From the IMG/VR virus record IMGVR_UViG_3300047564_002293, positions 17,457-81,456 of that record: DNA of 64,000 nt; one strand, given 5' to 3'. A program made the position numbers and the translations under genes. The notes below the pieces were generated by a model. That model made no database searches and had not been told where the DNA came from. It saw nothing but the letters and a program-made list of their open reading frames with translations. Position 1 is the stretch's first letter. The number at the start of each line of letters is the position of its first letter. The DNA comes from a virus. Below are positions 33,863 through 41,622 of the stretch, piece after piece.

Positions 33863-34061
33863 AATACTTATTGTATGTTTCTTTTAGAAGAGTTAGAGCA
33901 TCATGATATGGTGTGATATCAGTATCATATTCATCACCAAAATTCCATTCATTAAGTTGTTGAATAGCAGCAGTTGTTGCATTCATGAGAGTCAGTAAAC
34001 CTTCACGATCTACAACAAGTGTTACCAGTGGTTCTTGATCAATTTTACTTGAGATTTCCAT
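33852..34061 (-). CDS. Small hypothetical protein
   Basis: 69 aa from ATG 34061 (MEISSKIDQEPLVTLVVDRE), chosen to limit overlap. Helical C-terminus (YHDALTLLKETYNKYYET). No family recognised. Confidence 0.65.
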   Translation of the reverse strand: MEISSKIDQEPLVTLVVDREGLLTLMNATTAAIQQLNEWNFGDEYDTDITPYHDALTLLKETYNKYYET

Positions 34062-34266
34062 GATAGGGTATGAAGAGAACGTTTTGTTTAGAATCTGAGT
34101 GTCTAGCAGCAAACCAATCAAAGAACTCTTCTTCTAGTGCTTGTGCATTGATTCGATGTTTAGTTTTAAGTTGTGGTGTTTTACATGCACGAGAACGACT
34201 GAGTAGGTAATCGATACGAATACCCGCCCAATCGATGAGTTCATTGTAGTGTTGCTCTTTATTCAT
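34045..34266 (-). CDS. Small helical protein
   Basis: 73 aa, MNKEQHYNELIDWAGIRIDY then basic SRSRACKTPQLKTKHRIN. Overlaps both neighbours by a few bases. No family recognised. Confidence 0.65.
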   Translation of the reverse strand: MNKEQHYNELIDWAGIRIDYLLSRSRACKTPQLKTKHRINAQALEEEFFDWFAARHSDSKQNVLFIPYHGNLK

Positions 34267-34465
34267 TGATAGTAAGAATCATTGAGAAATGATCATAAGA
34301 TTGCATTGATTGATTTGCTGGTAGGAGTTCTTCAACAGATTTAACCCATTCAGCAGGGAATTTATCACGCTTTCGTAGTAGTTTAACAAAATCATCATAC
34401 TCTAGATCAGATTGATCAATAACAACTTTGTATTGAGTTTCGTTGAGAGGAGCAAGAGTAATCAT
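34259..34465 (-). CDS. Small hypothetical protein
   Basis: 68 aa, MITLAPLNETQYKVVIDQSD. Alpha/beta-like, overlaps the next gene by 8 bp. No family recognised. Confidence 0.65.
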   Translation of the reverse strand: MITLAPLNETQYKVVIDQSDLEYDDFVKLLRKRDKFPAEWVKSVEELLPANQSMQSYDHFSMILTINE

Positions 34466-34554
34466 GAGTCGTAAGGATTATTTGAATGTAAAGCATAGTT
34501 AAACACTAAAGCAATCAATGCTAGAGCAAACCATGCTGCAAAAAATGTCATCAT
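34462..34554 (-). CDS. Single-span membrane peptide
   Basis: 30 aa (29 aa if the second ATG is used): MMTFFAAWFALALIALVFNY, one membrane helix, then a short tail. Start overlaps the upstream TGA. Confidence 0.6.
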   Translation of the reverse strand: MMTFFAAWFALALIALVFNYALHSNNPYDS

Positions 34555-34733
34555 TGTGGTAATGGTTTTAAACGGCGAGAGACACAATCTTGGAATTGTT
34601 GCCATTCTTTTTCTGTGAAGTTGTCGGAAGCATAAGGTATGCCAACATAAGCAGCACAATAGCGAGCAACATTTTCTGGAACAGCATAAGGATCAGTGGC
34701 AGCAATCAGAGTAGACAGAGCAAGTTCAATCAT
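34551..34733 (-). CDS. Small hypothetical protein
   Basis: 60 aa with a weakly hydrophobic N-terminus (ALSTLIAATDPYAVP) that could be a signal, then PENVARYCAAYVGIPYASDN and two cysteines. A possible periplasmic protein. Confidence 0.6.
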   Translation of the reverse strand: MIELALSTLIAATDPYAVPENVARYCAAYVGIPYASDNFTEKEWQQFQDCVSRRLKPLPQ

Positions 34734-34848
34734 GATTTGTAAACTCTTTCATTAACTCATTTAGTCGTTGATTAGATCGATAGTTTTGAATGATGTCAAC
34801 GACACAATAACCAAAGGCAAATCCTGCCATGATAGTAGTAATAATCAT
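34726..34848 (-). CDS. Single-span membrane peptide
   Basis: 40 aa, MIITTIMAGFAFGYCVVDII, then charged tail. Overlaps the 60-aa gene by 8 bp. Confidence 0.6.
   Translation of the reverse strand: MIITTIMAGFAFGYCVVDIIQNYRSNQRLNELMKEFTNHD
34771..34799 (-). promoter_or_regulatory. Sigma-70-like promoter inside the 40-aa gene
   Basis: TTGACA-17-TCTAAT on minus (34799-34794, 34776-34771), 38 bp before ATG 34733. Confidence 0.6.
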
Positions 34849-34856
34849 AATAGTTT

Positions 34857-35210
34857 TTAGCGAGCGTAAAGATAAGAACCTGCCCAATCGGCATTAGCAA
34901 ACAGATATTCGCGGTCAGAGATCAAACGAAGATCATAACGTACACCTTTGGCAGGTGCTTTAAGGCTAGCGGGTTTGTACACTTCACCAGTCTTTTTATC
35001 AATGAAAGCATGAATACTATCACGCTTACCATCGATACACATAAAGATCTTGTGATACTTACGACCAGAAGAATTCAGTTCGTAACCATAACCATCAGGT
35101 GCAACGTGAGTGAGAGCATCACACAACATCATACCATACTTAACAACATTCAGATACAGAGTGTTGCGAGCATCTTGCTCTGCTTGGAAGTCAGCGAAGG
35201 TGGCAGTCAT
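34857..35210 (-). CDS. Conserved cyanophage-type hypothetical protein
   Basis: 117 aa from ATG 35210, fixed by the promoter 22 bp upstream. KIFMCIDGKRDSIHAFIDKK and YKPASLKAPAKGVRYDLR are typical of a small early protein common in cyanomyoviruses; function unknown. Confidence 0.75.
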   Translation of the reverse strand: MTATFADFQAEQDARNTLYLNVVKYGMMLCDALTHVAPDGYGYELNSSGRKYHKIFMCIDGKRDSIHAFIDKKTGEVYKPASLKAPAKGVRYDLRLISDREYLFANADWAGSYLYAR

Positions 35211-35231
35211 TTGTTCTGTGCTGTTGTATGT

Positions 35232-35260
35232 ATGATACCAAGGATGCCAGGACATGTCAA
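35232..35260 (-). promoter_or_regulatory. Sigma-70 early promoter
   Basis: TTGACA-17-TATCAT on minus (35260-35255, 35237-35232). Confidence 0.8.
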
Positions 35261-35478
35261 GGTATGGGGGCATTAGCAATCCTTATCGAACCATCGAGAT
35301 TAAATACAGATCCACAATCAGGGCAATTCCACGAGTGAATTCTATCAGTTTCCCAGCTTGACACAGCGATTACAGTAGAGTAAAAGTATGGCGGGGAATG
35401 ATTTTCATGATACTCAGGAGGAATTGGAAGTGTATGCCACAACGAATTACATACTGGACAATGAGAAATCTTATCCAT
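35257..35478 (-). CDS. Zinc-ribbon-like protein
   Basis: 73 aa with two CxxC knuckles: CPVC at residues 8-11 and CPDC near residue 52, suggesting one zinc site. Its stop lies inside the -35 of the next promoter. Confidence 0.7.
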   Translation of the reverse strand: MDKISHCPVCNSLWHTLPIPPEYHENHSPPYFYSTVIAVSSWETDRIHSWNCPDCGSVFNLDGSIRIANAPIP

Positions 35479-35627
35479 TAAGTAAACTCCGCAATATAAT
35501 AATCAACAGTCACCTCATTCTCCGCAGCAAGACGCTCAAGATCTTCTACATAATAGTCAATCAATTCCTTCTCACGATATTCTTCAATATTGAGAAGAAT
35601 TTCAGACATGTCTTGTTCTTCAGTCAT
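35478..35627 (-). CDS. Small acidic helical protein
   Basis: 49 aa, MTEEQDMSEILLNIEEYREK. TAATG junction with the zinc-ribbon gene. No family recognised. Confidence 0.65.
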   Translation of the reverse strand: MTEEQDMSEILLNIEEYREKELIDYYVEDLERLAAENEVTVDYYIAEFT

Positions 35628-35779
35628 TTCGCGTAAATGCAATTAGGATTGTGAGGTTGCTGAGCACATGCTTTATCATATGCTTTCATCAATTCTTGAT
35701 CACGTTTGATCAACATGCCATTCCACATCAGAACAGCAATCACACCAAGAAAAATGTAAGTGATGTTTTTGGATTTCAT
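35624..35779 (-). CDS. Small membrane-anchored protein
   Basis: 51 aa. Residues 7-23 form one membrane helix (TYIFLGVIAVLMWNG), then a soluble tail with two cysteines (KACAQQPHNPNC). ATGA overlaps on both sides. Confidence 0.65.
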   Translation of the reverse strand: MKSKNITYIFLGVIAVLMWNGMLIKRDQELMKAYDKACAQQPHNPNCIYAK

Positions 35780-36048
35780 CAGCAAGCACCGTAGAAAGGA
35801 TTACCGAGTTGGGGAAGATTAGAATTGTCGCGGGTCTGAACATAACCATATGCTTGACGCTCACGAATATCAAGCATCATCTCCACACGATTCAGAAACT
35901 TTTTAGATACTTGACCATGAGGAGCAAAGGTAACAGCACGAAGAAACCACTGCTGCGAAATATCACCATAAGGAGTTTTGACAGGGTAGAAGTCAACAAT
36001 CATGTTGCCATCCTTGCTAGTCAGTTGGGGCGTTTGCAGAGTCTGCAT
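35779..36048 (-). CDS. Hypothetical protein
   Basis: 89 aa, MQTLQTPQLTSKDGNMIVDF, beta-like. It starts 24 bp after a perfect TTGACA-17-TATACT promoter and ends in TGATG overlap with the next gene. No family recognised. Confidence 0.7.
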   Translation of the reverse strand: MQTLQTPQLTSKDGNMIVDFYPVKTPYGDISQQWFLRAVTFAPHGQVSKKFLNRVEMMLDIRERQAYGYVQTRDNSNLPQLGNPFYGAC

Positions 36049-36071
36049 CGGTCTGTCTCGATTACCTTAGT

Positions 36072-36100
36072 AGTATAAGGGATCAGGGGTCCAGTGTCAA
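36072..36100 (-). promoter_or_regulatory. Consensus sigma-70 promoter
   Basis: TTGACA-17-TATACT on minus (36100-36095, 36077-36072). Overlaps the 3' end of the 72-aa gene. Confidence 0.88.
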
Positions 36101-36301
36101 GCGTCCCTTTGATTTGCTTTTCTTATGGGTCGCTGGGGTGGTCGATTTGGATTGCTTTTCTTTTGTGATTTTTTGCTGTTTTCTAATGTACTCTACTGCC
36201 TTGTCAGCGGTCGCAACATCTGCAATCTGCTGCCCATTGTAAAGTATAACGTATCTAGTGCCATGCCACGGCACTGCTGCATATCCATCTTTAGTAATCA
36301 T
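36083..36301 (-). CDS. Small basic-tailed protein
   Basis: 72 aa. Folded N-terminal half (YAAVPWHGTRYVILYNGQQI) and a Lys-rich tail (THKKSKSKGR). Starts in an ATGA overlap with the dam stop, so it is cotranscribed with it. Possible DNA-binding accessory. Confidence 0.65.
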   Translation of the reverse strand: MITKDGYAAVPWHGTRYVILYNGQQIADVATADKAVEYIRKQQKITKEKQSKSTTPATHKKSKSKGRLTLDP

Positions 36302-37203
36302 CGCTTAACAATTAAAATTTCATGTGATTCTTTTGCTACATCCTGTGCTGGTGTTAGAATGCCACGATCCATTTTATTCTTACCAATTCTCTTCTCTCCT
36401 AGAGCATATGAGTAATGCCACTCTGGATAGTACAATTCAAAGTCTTTGTAATACTCTCGAATCGTTTCGCAGTTATTGTAAGATAGAATGAATGTACCTT
36501 TGTGATTGTGCAACAGATCACGCAGCTTTTCGTGATCAAATCCAGTGTGATGTACGTCGATGTTGCAGTTAGGATACATGCCTTTCAGCATTTTATTGTC
36601 GCTGTCCTTCTCTAGGTAGTAGGGCGGGTCCAGGTAAATGAAATCACGAGAAAATTCAGGAATGACATCCACGAAGTTACCTTGTGCCACTGATAATAGT
36701 GGATTGCGATAACTACGAATGTTGTCTACCATTTTATGCCACTTCTTCTCGTCCTGATAGATCTTACTGATCCATCCCAAATACATTGGACCATAGGACA
36801 AATTATGATTGAAATAGTAGTATGCTGCAGCAGTCACTGCTGACAACTGAATTGGATCACGCTTATAATAGTCTGTGCGCCAATCCTTGAGCAACTCCTG
36901 TGTATTCTCCCACTGAATCAAAATCTCTTTGATCTCAGCATACCTTTCCTTGGTAGGAGTCAGTGTCATCATCTCATCTGCTAATTCTTGTGGAGAATTC
37001 AGTAGTACATTCCAGAAGTTGACTAGAACATCGAAAATATCGAATCCCAGAACGGGCACACCATACTCTGATGCCCAACGCGACTCAAGACTGCCACCAC
37101 CAACAAATGGTGAAATAATACGCTCAGGTTTGGTCTCGATGTAACCCGTAATGATATTATACGCTTTAGATTTACCACCAGCGTAGCGAATAGGTGTCTT
37201 CAT
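36298..37203 (-). CDS. dam: DNA adenine methylase (Dam, D12 class)
   Basis: 301 aa from ATG 37203. Motif X RYAGGKSK (residues 6-13), SAM-binding PFVGGGS (32-38), and catalytic motif IV DPPYY (192-196). Transfers methyl from SAM to N6 of adenine, probably in GATC. It would protect phage DNA from host restriction or mark it against its own nuclease. The gene follows the GIY-YIG-like gene by 4 bp, an operon. Longer upstream frame ignored because it overlaps that gene. Confidence 0.92.
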   Translation of the reverse strand: MKTPIRYAGGKSKAYNIITGYIETKPERIISPFVGGGSLESRWASEYGVPVLGFDIFDVLVNFWNVLLNSPQELADEMMTLTPTKERYAEIKEILIQWENTQELLKDWRTDYYKRDPIQLSAVTAAAYYYFNHNLSYGPMYLGWISKIYQDEKKWHKMVDNIRSYRNPLLSVAQGNFVDVIPEFSRDFIYLDPPYYLEKDSDNKMLKGMYPNCNIDVHHTGFDHEKLRDLLHNHKGTFILSYNNCETIREYYKDFELYYPEWHYSYALGEKRIGKNKMDRGILTPAQDVAKESHEILIVKR

Positions 37204-37207
37204 AGAT

Positions 37208-37780
37208 TCAACTGCTCTTAGATGTACGATCAATCTTGTATTGACCAAATGCTTCGTGAATGTTGCTGGGAAGCGAAACGCCAGTCTCCTGATAGTTCCA
37301 CTTGGGATAGCAATCTTCAATGATATTATACTGCGAAAGGCAATTTTCTTCAATACCCTTTGCGCTCACAGGAACAACCACTTGATTAGACTTGAACAAC
37401 CCAGGCACCTCAACTACAATGGGTTCCATGTAAATCATATACACTTCGACTTTATTACCTTTGTCGAGTTCTTCACGCATGAACCAGTTAATAGCAAATC
37501 GATTGATACCAGGGTCATCTTGACCAGCATTCAAATAAAAATTCATGCAACCTTGAATGCCACTCTTAGTGGAAGACTGACCAATTTTATATATCTCCTC
37601 GTTGACACACAGAATATACACCAGCGAAACGTGTTTTGTCTTCAGTTTCTTGGGGAAATTACTATCGTAATTCAGTGTCAGTTTAGTTTTGTGAAATACA
37701 TGTTTAGGACCAGAATAAATTTCGGTTCCGTGTACAATTTCTCCTACTCGAATTGCAGTGGGAACATCAATAATTTTCAT
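37208..37780 (-). CDS. GIY-YIG-like nuclease
   Basis: 190 aa. VYIL (54-57) and YKIG (64-67) fit the GIY...YIG pair; a Glu (E144/E145) and N162 (YPKWN) fit the metal-binding Glu and the C-terminal Asn. The usual Arg after YIG is not obvious. Such enzymes include restriction enzymes (Eco29kI type) and homing nucleases. Next to Dam, a restriction partner is an attractive reading, but a host-genome nuclease is possible. Perfect consensus promoter upstream. Confidence 0.6.
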   Translation of the reverse strand: MKIIDVPTAIRVGEIVHGTEIYSGPKHVFHKTKLTLNYDSNFPKKLKTKHVSLVYILCVNEEIYKIGQSSTKSGIQGCMNFYLNAGQDDPGINRFAINWFMREELDKGNKVEVYMIYMEPIVVEVPGLFKSNQVVVPVSAKGIEENCLSQYNIIEDCYPKWNYQETGVSLPSNIHEAFGQYKIDRTSKSS

Positions 37781-37803
37781 GGTTGGTTGGTTGGTATCTT
37801 GGT

Positions 37804-37832
37804 ATTATAAGGGAATGGGGGGCGCTTGTCAA
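37804..37832 (-). promoter_or_regulatory. Perfect consensus sigma-70 promoter
   Basis: TTGACA-17-TATAAT on minus (37832-37827, 37809-37804), 24 bp before ATG 37780. Drives the nuclease-Dam operon. Confidence 0.92.
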
Positions 37833-37845
37833 CCCCCCTTGACAC

Positions 37846-39096
37846 TCATGCAATAATGCTGGTGGGCGGCACCCCCTTCACAAAGATAGCATCAACAACT
37901 GCCTGCAGACGTTTCTGAATCTGAGCACCATAATTGCCGTAGATGGGTACAGTTACGAAACCAAAAGGTTTGCGATAGTTACCCAGATCACCAGCGGTAA
38001 TCTTACCTTCCGCAATGTCACGCGCATCATCAGCATTCATGCGGATCACACGACCAATGGTTTGCGCCATCTCTACGATGTTAAGGTTACGAAGCAGCAC
38101 ACAATGCGTCAGACCAGGCACATTCATACCCTCAGACAGGATAGAATAGTGAAACACAACAAACTTACGATTGGGATCTTTGCCCCACGCAGTCAACGTG
38201 TCAAAGAATACCTCACGATTTACTTTGGTCTTGTTGATATATGCACCATGCTTAGCAGTGATGTGCATCACATCATAACCACGCTCAGTGAGATCCTGCA
38301 GCATAGAAGTTGCAGCAACCATTCCCCAAATAATCTTGCTGCTAGGTGCTGCTACGAGGATTTTCTGCCCAGCATCAGCATCAAGATTATCAATGATGTC
38401 AAGCACAGTATTGCTATCGCAATCAGCAGCGTTAGACTTGGTGCGAGCAACTGCAGGTTGCTCATGAACAACAATCTGGGGAGGAATGATGCTGCCAGAC
38501 TCAATCAATTCCTGAGCAGGAACGATGTGAAGAGTCTTACCGAACACCAGAGAGTTGTTCATACCACGACCCATAGGATTCTTCGACTGACGAGGAGTTG
38601 CAGTGAAGAAGTAGCAGGCATTTGCCATCTGAGAAACCATAGCAGTTTTAGGAAAGAACTGCCTGCTGGTAGCATTGTGTGCTTCATCGAAGTAAGCAAC
38701 ATCAATATCTACACCTGCCTCAACAATCTTGTGCAGAGAGTTGTAGGTAGTGAAGATCAAGCAAGACTCACCAGCAGCGCGGGCAGTGTTGTTAAACAGA
38801 CCAATCTTATCAGATTTGGTGCTGCTGAAGTGATGAGTATCACCAGAGTGAACATGAAGAATGTGAACATTCTTGGTGTCAATTACTTGCAGGTATTCTT
38901 CACACAACTGGTTGACCAGCAGCAGGCGGGGGCAGACCACAACCGCCGTCAGACCACGCTGAGAGGCGCTCAGACGGCGCTGGAGGTCCATGATGGCAAT
39001 CAGAGTCTTGCCGCCGCCAGTGGGCACCAGAACGCTGCCGTGGGACGCTTGGAGCATGGCATCGAGAGCAGTCTGCTGGTGGGGGCGAAGTTTCAT
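37846..39096 (-). CDS. Superfamily 2 DEAH-box helicase (ResIII-like)
   Basis: 416 aa. Walker A PTGGGKT (25-31), DEAH (137-140), TATPR (165-169), and a C-terminal RecA domain with QTIGRVIRM (motif VI). Compact, with no nuclease domain; resembles the helicase subunit of type III restriction enzymes and UvsW-type helicases. Located beside Dam and the nuclease but with its own promoter. Could unwind branched DNA in phage recombination or feed the nuclease. Confidence 0.85.
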   Translation of the reverse strand: MKLRPHQQTALDAMLQASHGSVLVPTGGGKTLIAIMDLQRRLSASQRGLTAVVVCPRLLLVNQLCEEYLQVIDTKNVHILHVHSGDTHHFSSTKSDKIGLFNNTARAAGESCLIFTTYNSLHKIVEAGVDIDVAYFDEAHNATSRQFFPKTAMVSQMANACYFFTATPRQSKNPMGRGMNNSLVFGKTLHIVPAQELIESGSIIPPQIVVHEQPAVARTKSNAADCDSNTVLDIIDNLDADAGQKILVAAPSSKIIWGMVAATSMLQDLTERGYDVMHITAKHGAYINKTKVNREVFFDTLTAWGKDPNRKFVVFHYSILSEGMNVPGLTHCVLLRNLNIVEMAQTIGRVIRMNADDARDIAEGKITAGDLGNYRKPFGFVTVPIYGNYGAQIQKRLQAVVDAIFVKGVPPTSIIA

Positions 39097-39119
39097 GGCG
39101 AATTGATTTGTATGAGACT

Positions 39120-39158
39120 ATAATACAGGCAAAGGCAGGAGTCGTCAAGACCCCTGCC
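39120..39158 (-). promoter_or_regulatory. Early promoter with dyad over the -35
   Basis: TTGACG-17-TATTAT on minus (39148-39143, 39125-39120), 24 bp before the helicase ATG. An inverted repeat (39134-39143 and 39149-39158, one mismatch) has the -35 in and beside its loop, an operator-like layout. Confidence 0.8.
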
Positions 39159-39188
39159 CATTAGCGTTGCTTATGATAGCAATAAAGT

Positions 39189-39596
39189 TTACTTATTCAT
39201 CTGAAGTGTGGGCACAGGCATACCACCTTCGGTAGGCACATAGATGGTTACGTTACCATTTTTGCTACCATCTTCCAGACCAGTGATATACAAATACTGA
39301 AGATATTCACGATTATCTTTCAGACTATCACCGATGATTTGGTTTGCTTTGGCAACACCAGTAGCACGAATGATCTCAGCATCAGCAAGTTGTTGTGCCG
39401 AATCTTTCTTTGCTTGTGCTTCCAGAACTGCTACCTGACGAGTATATTCTGCCTTTTGCAGTTCTGCTTTACCAGCAAGAGATTGTTGCCACACATTGTA
39501 GAGTGGTCCACCAAAGAATAGCAGAGCAACGACAACTACAAACCCACCACCAATAACAATGGCAACAGGGGTATTAGGATCATTGTAACGAGTCAT
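39189..39596 (-). CDS. SPFH/prohibitin-like membrane protein
   Basis: 135 aa. One membrane helix (PVAIVIGGGFVVVVALLF, about 10-27), then a long Ala/Glu/Gln-rich coiled coil (AELQKAEYTRQVAVLEAQ), then NQIIGDSL...YLQYLYITGLED and IYVPTEGGMPVP, as in SPFH-domain C-terminal parts. Probably oligomerises at the host membrane; related small proteins are frequent in cyanophages. GAGG before ATG. Confidence 0.75.
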   Translation of the reverse strand: MTRYNDPNTPVAIVIGGGFVVVVALLFFGGPLYNVWQQSLAGKAELQKAEYTRQVAVLEAQAKKDSAQQLADAEIIRATGVAKANQIIGDSLKDNREYLQYLYITGLEDGSKNGNVTIYVPTEGGMPVPTLQMNK

Positions 39597-39611
39597 AATT
39601 TACCTCAAAAA

Positions 39612-40007
39612 TTAAACAGCAAGGGCGCCAGAAGGAATTTCTACAACTTCAGGCAGTTTACTATCATCAAACTGATTCATATTATAGCACACCCACTCAC
39701 GACCACGGAAGATATATGCAAACTCTTCGCTGTTATCAGGCAGAAGATATTCACACAGGTTAGCATCAAGACGAGGGGGGCAGTTATCACCACGAGCAGA
39801 ATAATACTCGGGTTGATAGTTGCCATTCTCACCAGTCCAGCAAGTGCTCATGTCACCACCATCAATCAGTTCAGCGACTTTATCTTTGGTGTTGTAGTGA
39901 GTGTTAAGAATACGTCCCAACCATTCGGGATAACCATCCCAATGATGATAGGCAGACAGAATGCTGCCATCTTTCAGTTCAATACCAATGCGAGAACGAG
40001 TTGCCAT
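39612..40007 (-). CDS. Conserved cyanophage hypothetical protein
   Basis: 131 aa, MATRSRIGIELKDGSILSAY then HHWDGYPEWLGRIL. This family is common in phages and cyanobacteria; function unknown. Beta-rich; the end includes YNMNQFDDSKLPEV. Confidence 0.8.
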   Translation of the reverse strand: MATRSRIGIELKDGSILSAYHHWDGYPEWLGRILNTHYNTKDKVAELIDGGDMSTCWTGENGNYQPEYYSARGDNCPPRLDANLCEYLLPDNSEEFAYIFRGREWVCYNMNQFDDSKLPEVVEIPSGALAV

Positions 40008-40037
40008 GTCAGTTAATAAAATAGGAATCAGGTTGGT

Positions 40038-40178
40038 TCAGAACTTTACATTAACGCCAACAACTTTTGCCTTAGGATTGCGAGCGAGAGCAGTCTCACG
40101 AGCATTTTGAGGATTAGTAGCAATCACTTCTTCATCCCAAGTTTTACCACCAACATAAAGTTTGACGAGATAAGTCAT
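40038..40178 (-). CDS. Small conserved cyanophage protein
   Basis: 46 aa, MTYLVKLYVGGKTWDEEVIA, a beta-alpha-beta-like peptide. ATG lies 24 bp after a good promoter. Function unknown. Confidence 0.75.
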   Translation of the reverse strand: MTYLVKLYVGGKTWDEEVIATNPQNARETALARNPKAKVVGVNVKF

Positions 40179-40201
40179 GGGTGTCTCTCGATTACCTATG
40201 T

Positions 40202-40230
40202 AATATAGGGCATTCGGGGGCAGGAGTCAA
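40202..40230 (-). promoter_or_regulatory. Sigma-70 early promoter
   Basis: TTGACT-17-TATATT on minus (40230-40225, 40207-40202). Confidence 0.85.
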
Positions 40231-40242
40231 GGGGTCGAACCA

Positions 40243-40536
40243 TCAGGGTTTCTTATACATCGCTTTCAGTGTAGCGATTTCTGCTTTTAGTTCTAACATA
40301 TCCTGCCTCAGATAGTCATAATCATTCTTCAAATATCCATTTTGTAGTGCTTCATCAACAAACTTACCACGATAGATGTTAAGTTCATCATCTGTCTCTA
40401 CAAATAGATTCTGAAGTTCTTCATATTTGATTTTGAGTTCTTCAAAGTTACGACGCCAAGAATCACGCTCATCTCGCATAGCGTTATATTCCATTTGCAT
40501 CAGTTCTTCGTCACTATACTGGTTCATCGCAGACAT
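40243..40536 (-). CDS. Coiled-coil protein
   Basis: 97 aa, mostly one long charged coiled coil (RNFEELKIKYEELQNLFVE ... LRQDMLELKAEIATLKAMY). Overlaps the upstream 54-aa gene by 23 bp. Function unknown. Confidence 0.7.
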   Translation of the reverse strand: MSAMNQYSDEELMQMEYNAMRDERDSWRRNFEELKIKYEELQNLFVETDDELNIYRGKFVDEALQNGYLKNDYDYLRQDMLELKAEIATLKAMYKKP

Positions 40537-40678
40537 TTTGAATTGCTTCCATGAGCATAGCAGTGATCTGTTCTTCTGTCAAGTGATTGAACATTGCATA
40601 CGCTGGATCATTTTTATCCCATGAAATAGTCAACGAACCATCTTCATTTTCTGTTATGCTCAATGAATCAGTAGACAT
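40514..40678 (-). CDS. Small conserved cyanophage protein
   Basis: 54 aa with a GSLTISWDKNDPAYAMFN hairpin and a LTEEQITAMLMEAIQ helix, a pattern I recognise as recurring in cyanophages; function unknown. Overlaps both neighbours. Confidence 0.75.
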   Translation of the reverse strand: MSTDSLSITENEDGSLTISWDKNDPAYAMFNHLTEEQITAMLMEAIQNVCDEPV

Positions 40679-40844
40679 CGTTAGTTACCTCAAACATAGT
40701 ATAATTAATCAGAGCATCAATTTGTGCTTGTAGTCTATTTTCCAACTCGTAGAGTGCATTGGTAGTTTCTACATTTTCTTGTTCTAAAATATTCACTTTT
40801 TCTTCGAGAAATCTGACACGTTCCTCTAAACTATCGTTTTTCAT
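40668..40844 (-). CDS. Short coiled-coil protein
   Basis: 58 aa from ATG 40844 (MKNDSLEERVRFLEEKVNIL), a leucine-zipper-like coiled coil; ATG 40856 with AAGGAAAAGGAA before it is an alternative start. Function unknown. Confidence 0.65.
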   Translation of the reverse strand: MKNDSLEERVRFLEEKVNILEQENVETTNALYELENRLQAQIDALINYTMFEVTNDVY

Positions 40845-40992
40845 GTGAAATCGCATTTCCTTTTCCTTGTAGTGATTTAGCAAGAAGATGACTATAATAA
40901 TCTAGGTATTGAGGATCAAATGATGCTACAGAACCAGCATTTTTGATATGGTCGCGCATCTCGGTGAGTTGCTGCCATTCTTCGTCTGTCAT
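40831..40992 (-). CDS. Small helical protein
   Basis: 53 aa from ATG 40992 (MTDEEWQQLTEMRDHIKNAG). An in-frame ATG at 41013 touches a TATACT (41019-41014), so transcription from there would favour 40992, matching the 22-28 bp -10-to-ATG spacing of the other early genes. The -35 (TTGATT, 41044-41039) is weakly placed. Confidence 0.6.
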   Translation of the reverse strand: MTDEEWQQLTEMRDHIKNAGSVASFDPQYLDYYSHLLAKSLQGKGNAISHEKR

Positions 40993-41083
40993 GGTTTTTT
41001 TAGCGTTTGTCATAGTATATTATCAGGAAATGCTGATAAATCAAGGTTTCTTTATATTGTCTTTTTATTGTTGTAACAATTTG

Positions 41084-41272
41084 TTACAATACACCAACTT
41101 CTCTAAGATACTCACGATATCTAGCAAATCTACCAAGGTGTGGTTGACGTGGAATCTCCAACTGATGGCAAATTTCACAATAACATAACCATTCATACCA
41201 TGGTGTAGTTGGATCTAACTCATGGTATGGATAGTAATCAGGTTTTTTTTCTCTTGTTTTAGAGTTTTCCAC
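41084..41272 (-). CDS. Small hypothetical protein with CxxC
   Basis: 62 aa, MENSKTREKKPDYYPYHELD then YCEICHQLEIPRQ. Only one CxxC-like pair; zinc binding is possible. Overlaps the upstream gene by 14 bp. Confidence 0.6.
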   Translation of the reverse strand: MENSKTREKKPDYYPYHELDPTTPWYEWLCYCEICHQLEIPRQPHLGRFARYREYLREVGVL

Positions 41273-41495
41273 CTACTTCACCTTCATATGTTTTGGAAGT
41301 AGTCCAGCCTTCTTGGCATCCTTTAAGGTAAAATCTGGTTGCTGTAATACAAGTGTCTCTGTGTAATGACATGATGAGTCCTCTCCCATCTTTGTGAAAA
41401 CTTTTCCAAGTTTTCCAGCGAGTTTCTTCAACACGGAATGTATCATCAATCCAATCTACCTCAGCAATTTCAGGGTGTTCGTTTGGGTGGTTCAT
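41259..41495 (-). CDS. Small hypothetical protein
   Basis: 78 aa, Trp-rich (VDWIDDTFRVEETRWKTWKS). Overlaps neighbours by 4-26 bp. No family recognised. Confidence 0.6.
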   Translation of the reverse strand: MNHPNEHPEIAEVDWIDDTFRVEETRWKTWKSFHKDGRGLIMSLHRDTCITATRFYLKGCQEGWTTSKTYEGEVGGKL

Positions 41496-41622
41496 TCAAA
41501 TTCTCGAATACGATTTTTGATTGTTGCTGTGTGATATACGTTCTCAACTCTGGTGTCTCCTGCCATTCCCAGATTGTTCCATCTTTCTGCGTATGAGTCT
41601 TTGTTACTAGTTGTATTTTCAT
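41470..41622 (-). CDS. Small conserved-type protein nested in overlap
   Basis: 50 aa from ATG 41622, MKIQLVTKTHTQKDGTIWEW then QETPELRTYI. This pattern resembles a recurring cyanophage peptide. It overlaps the membrane-protein frame by 131 bp; one of the two ends may be wrong. Confidence 0.5.
   Translation of the reverse strand: MKIQLVTKTHTQKDGTIWEWQETPELRTYITQQQSKIVFENLNEPPKRTP

Noticed and set aside
38062-39123. Plus-strand frame opposite the helicase
   Set aside because: Antisense shadow of a gene with all helicase motifs intact.
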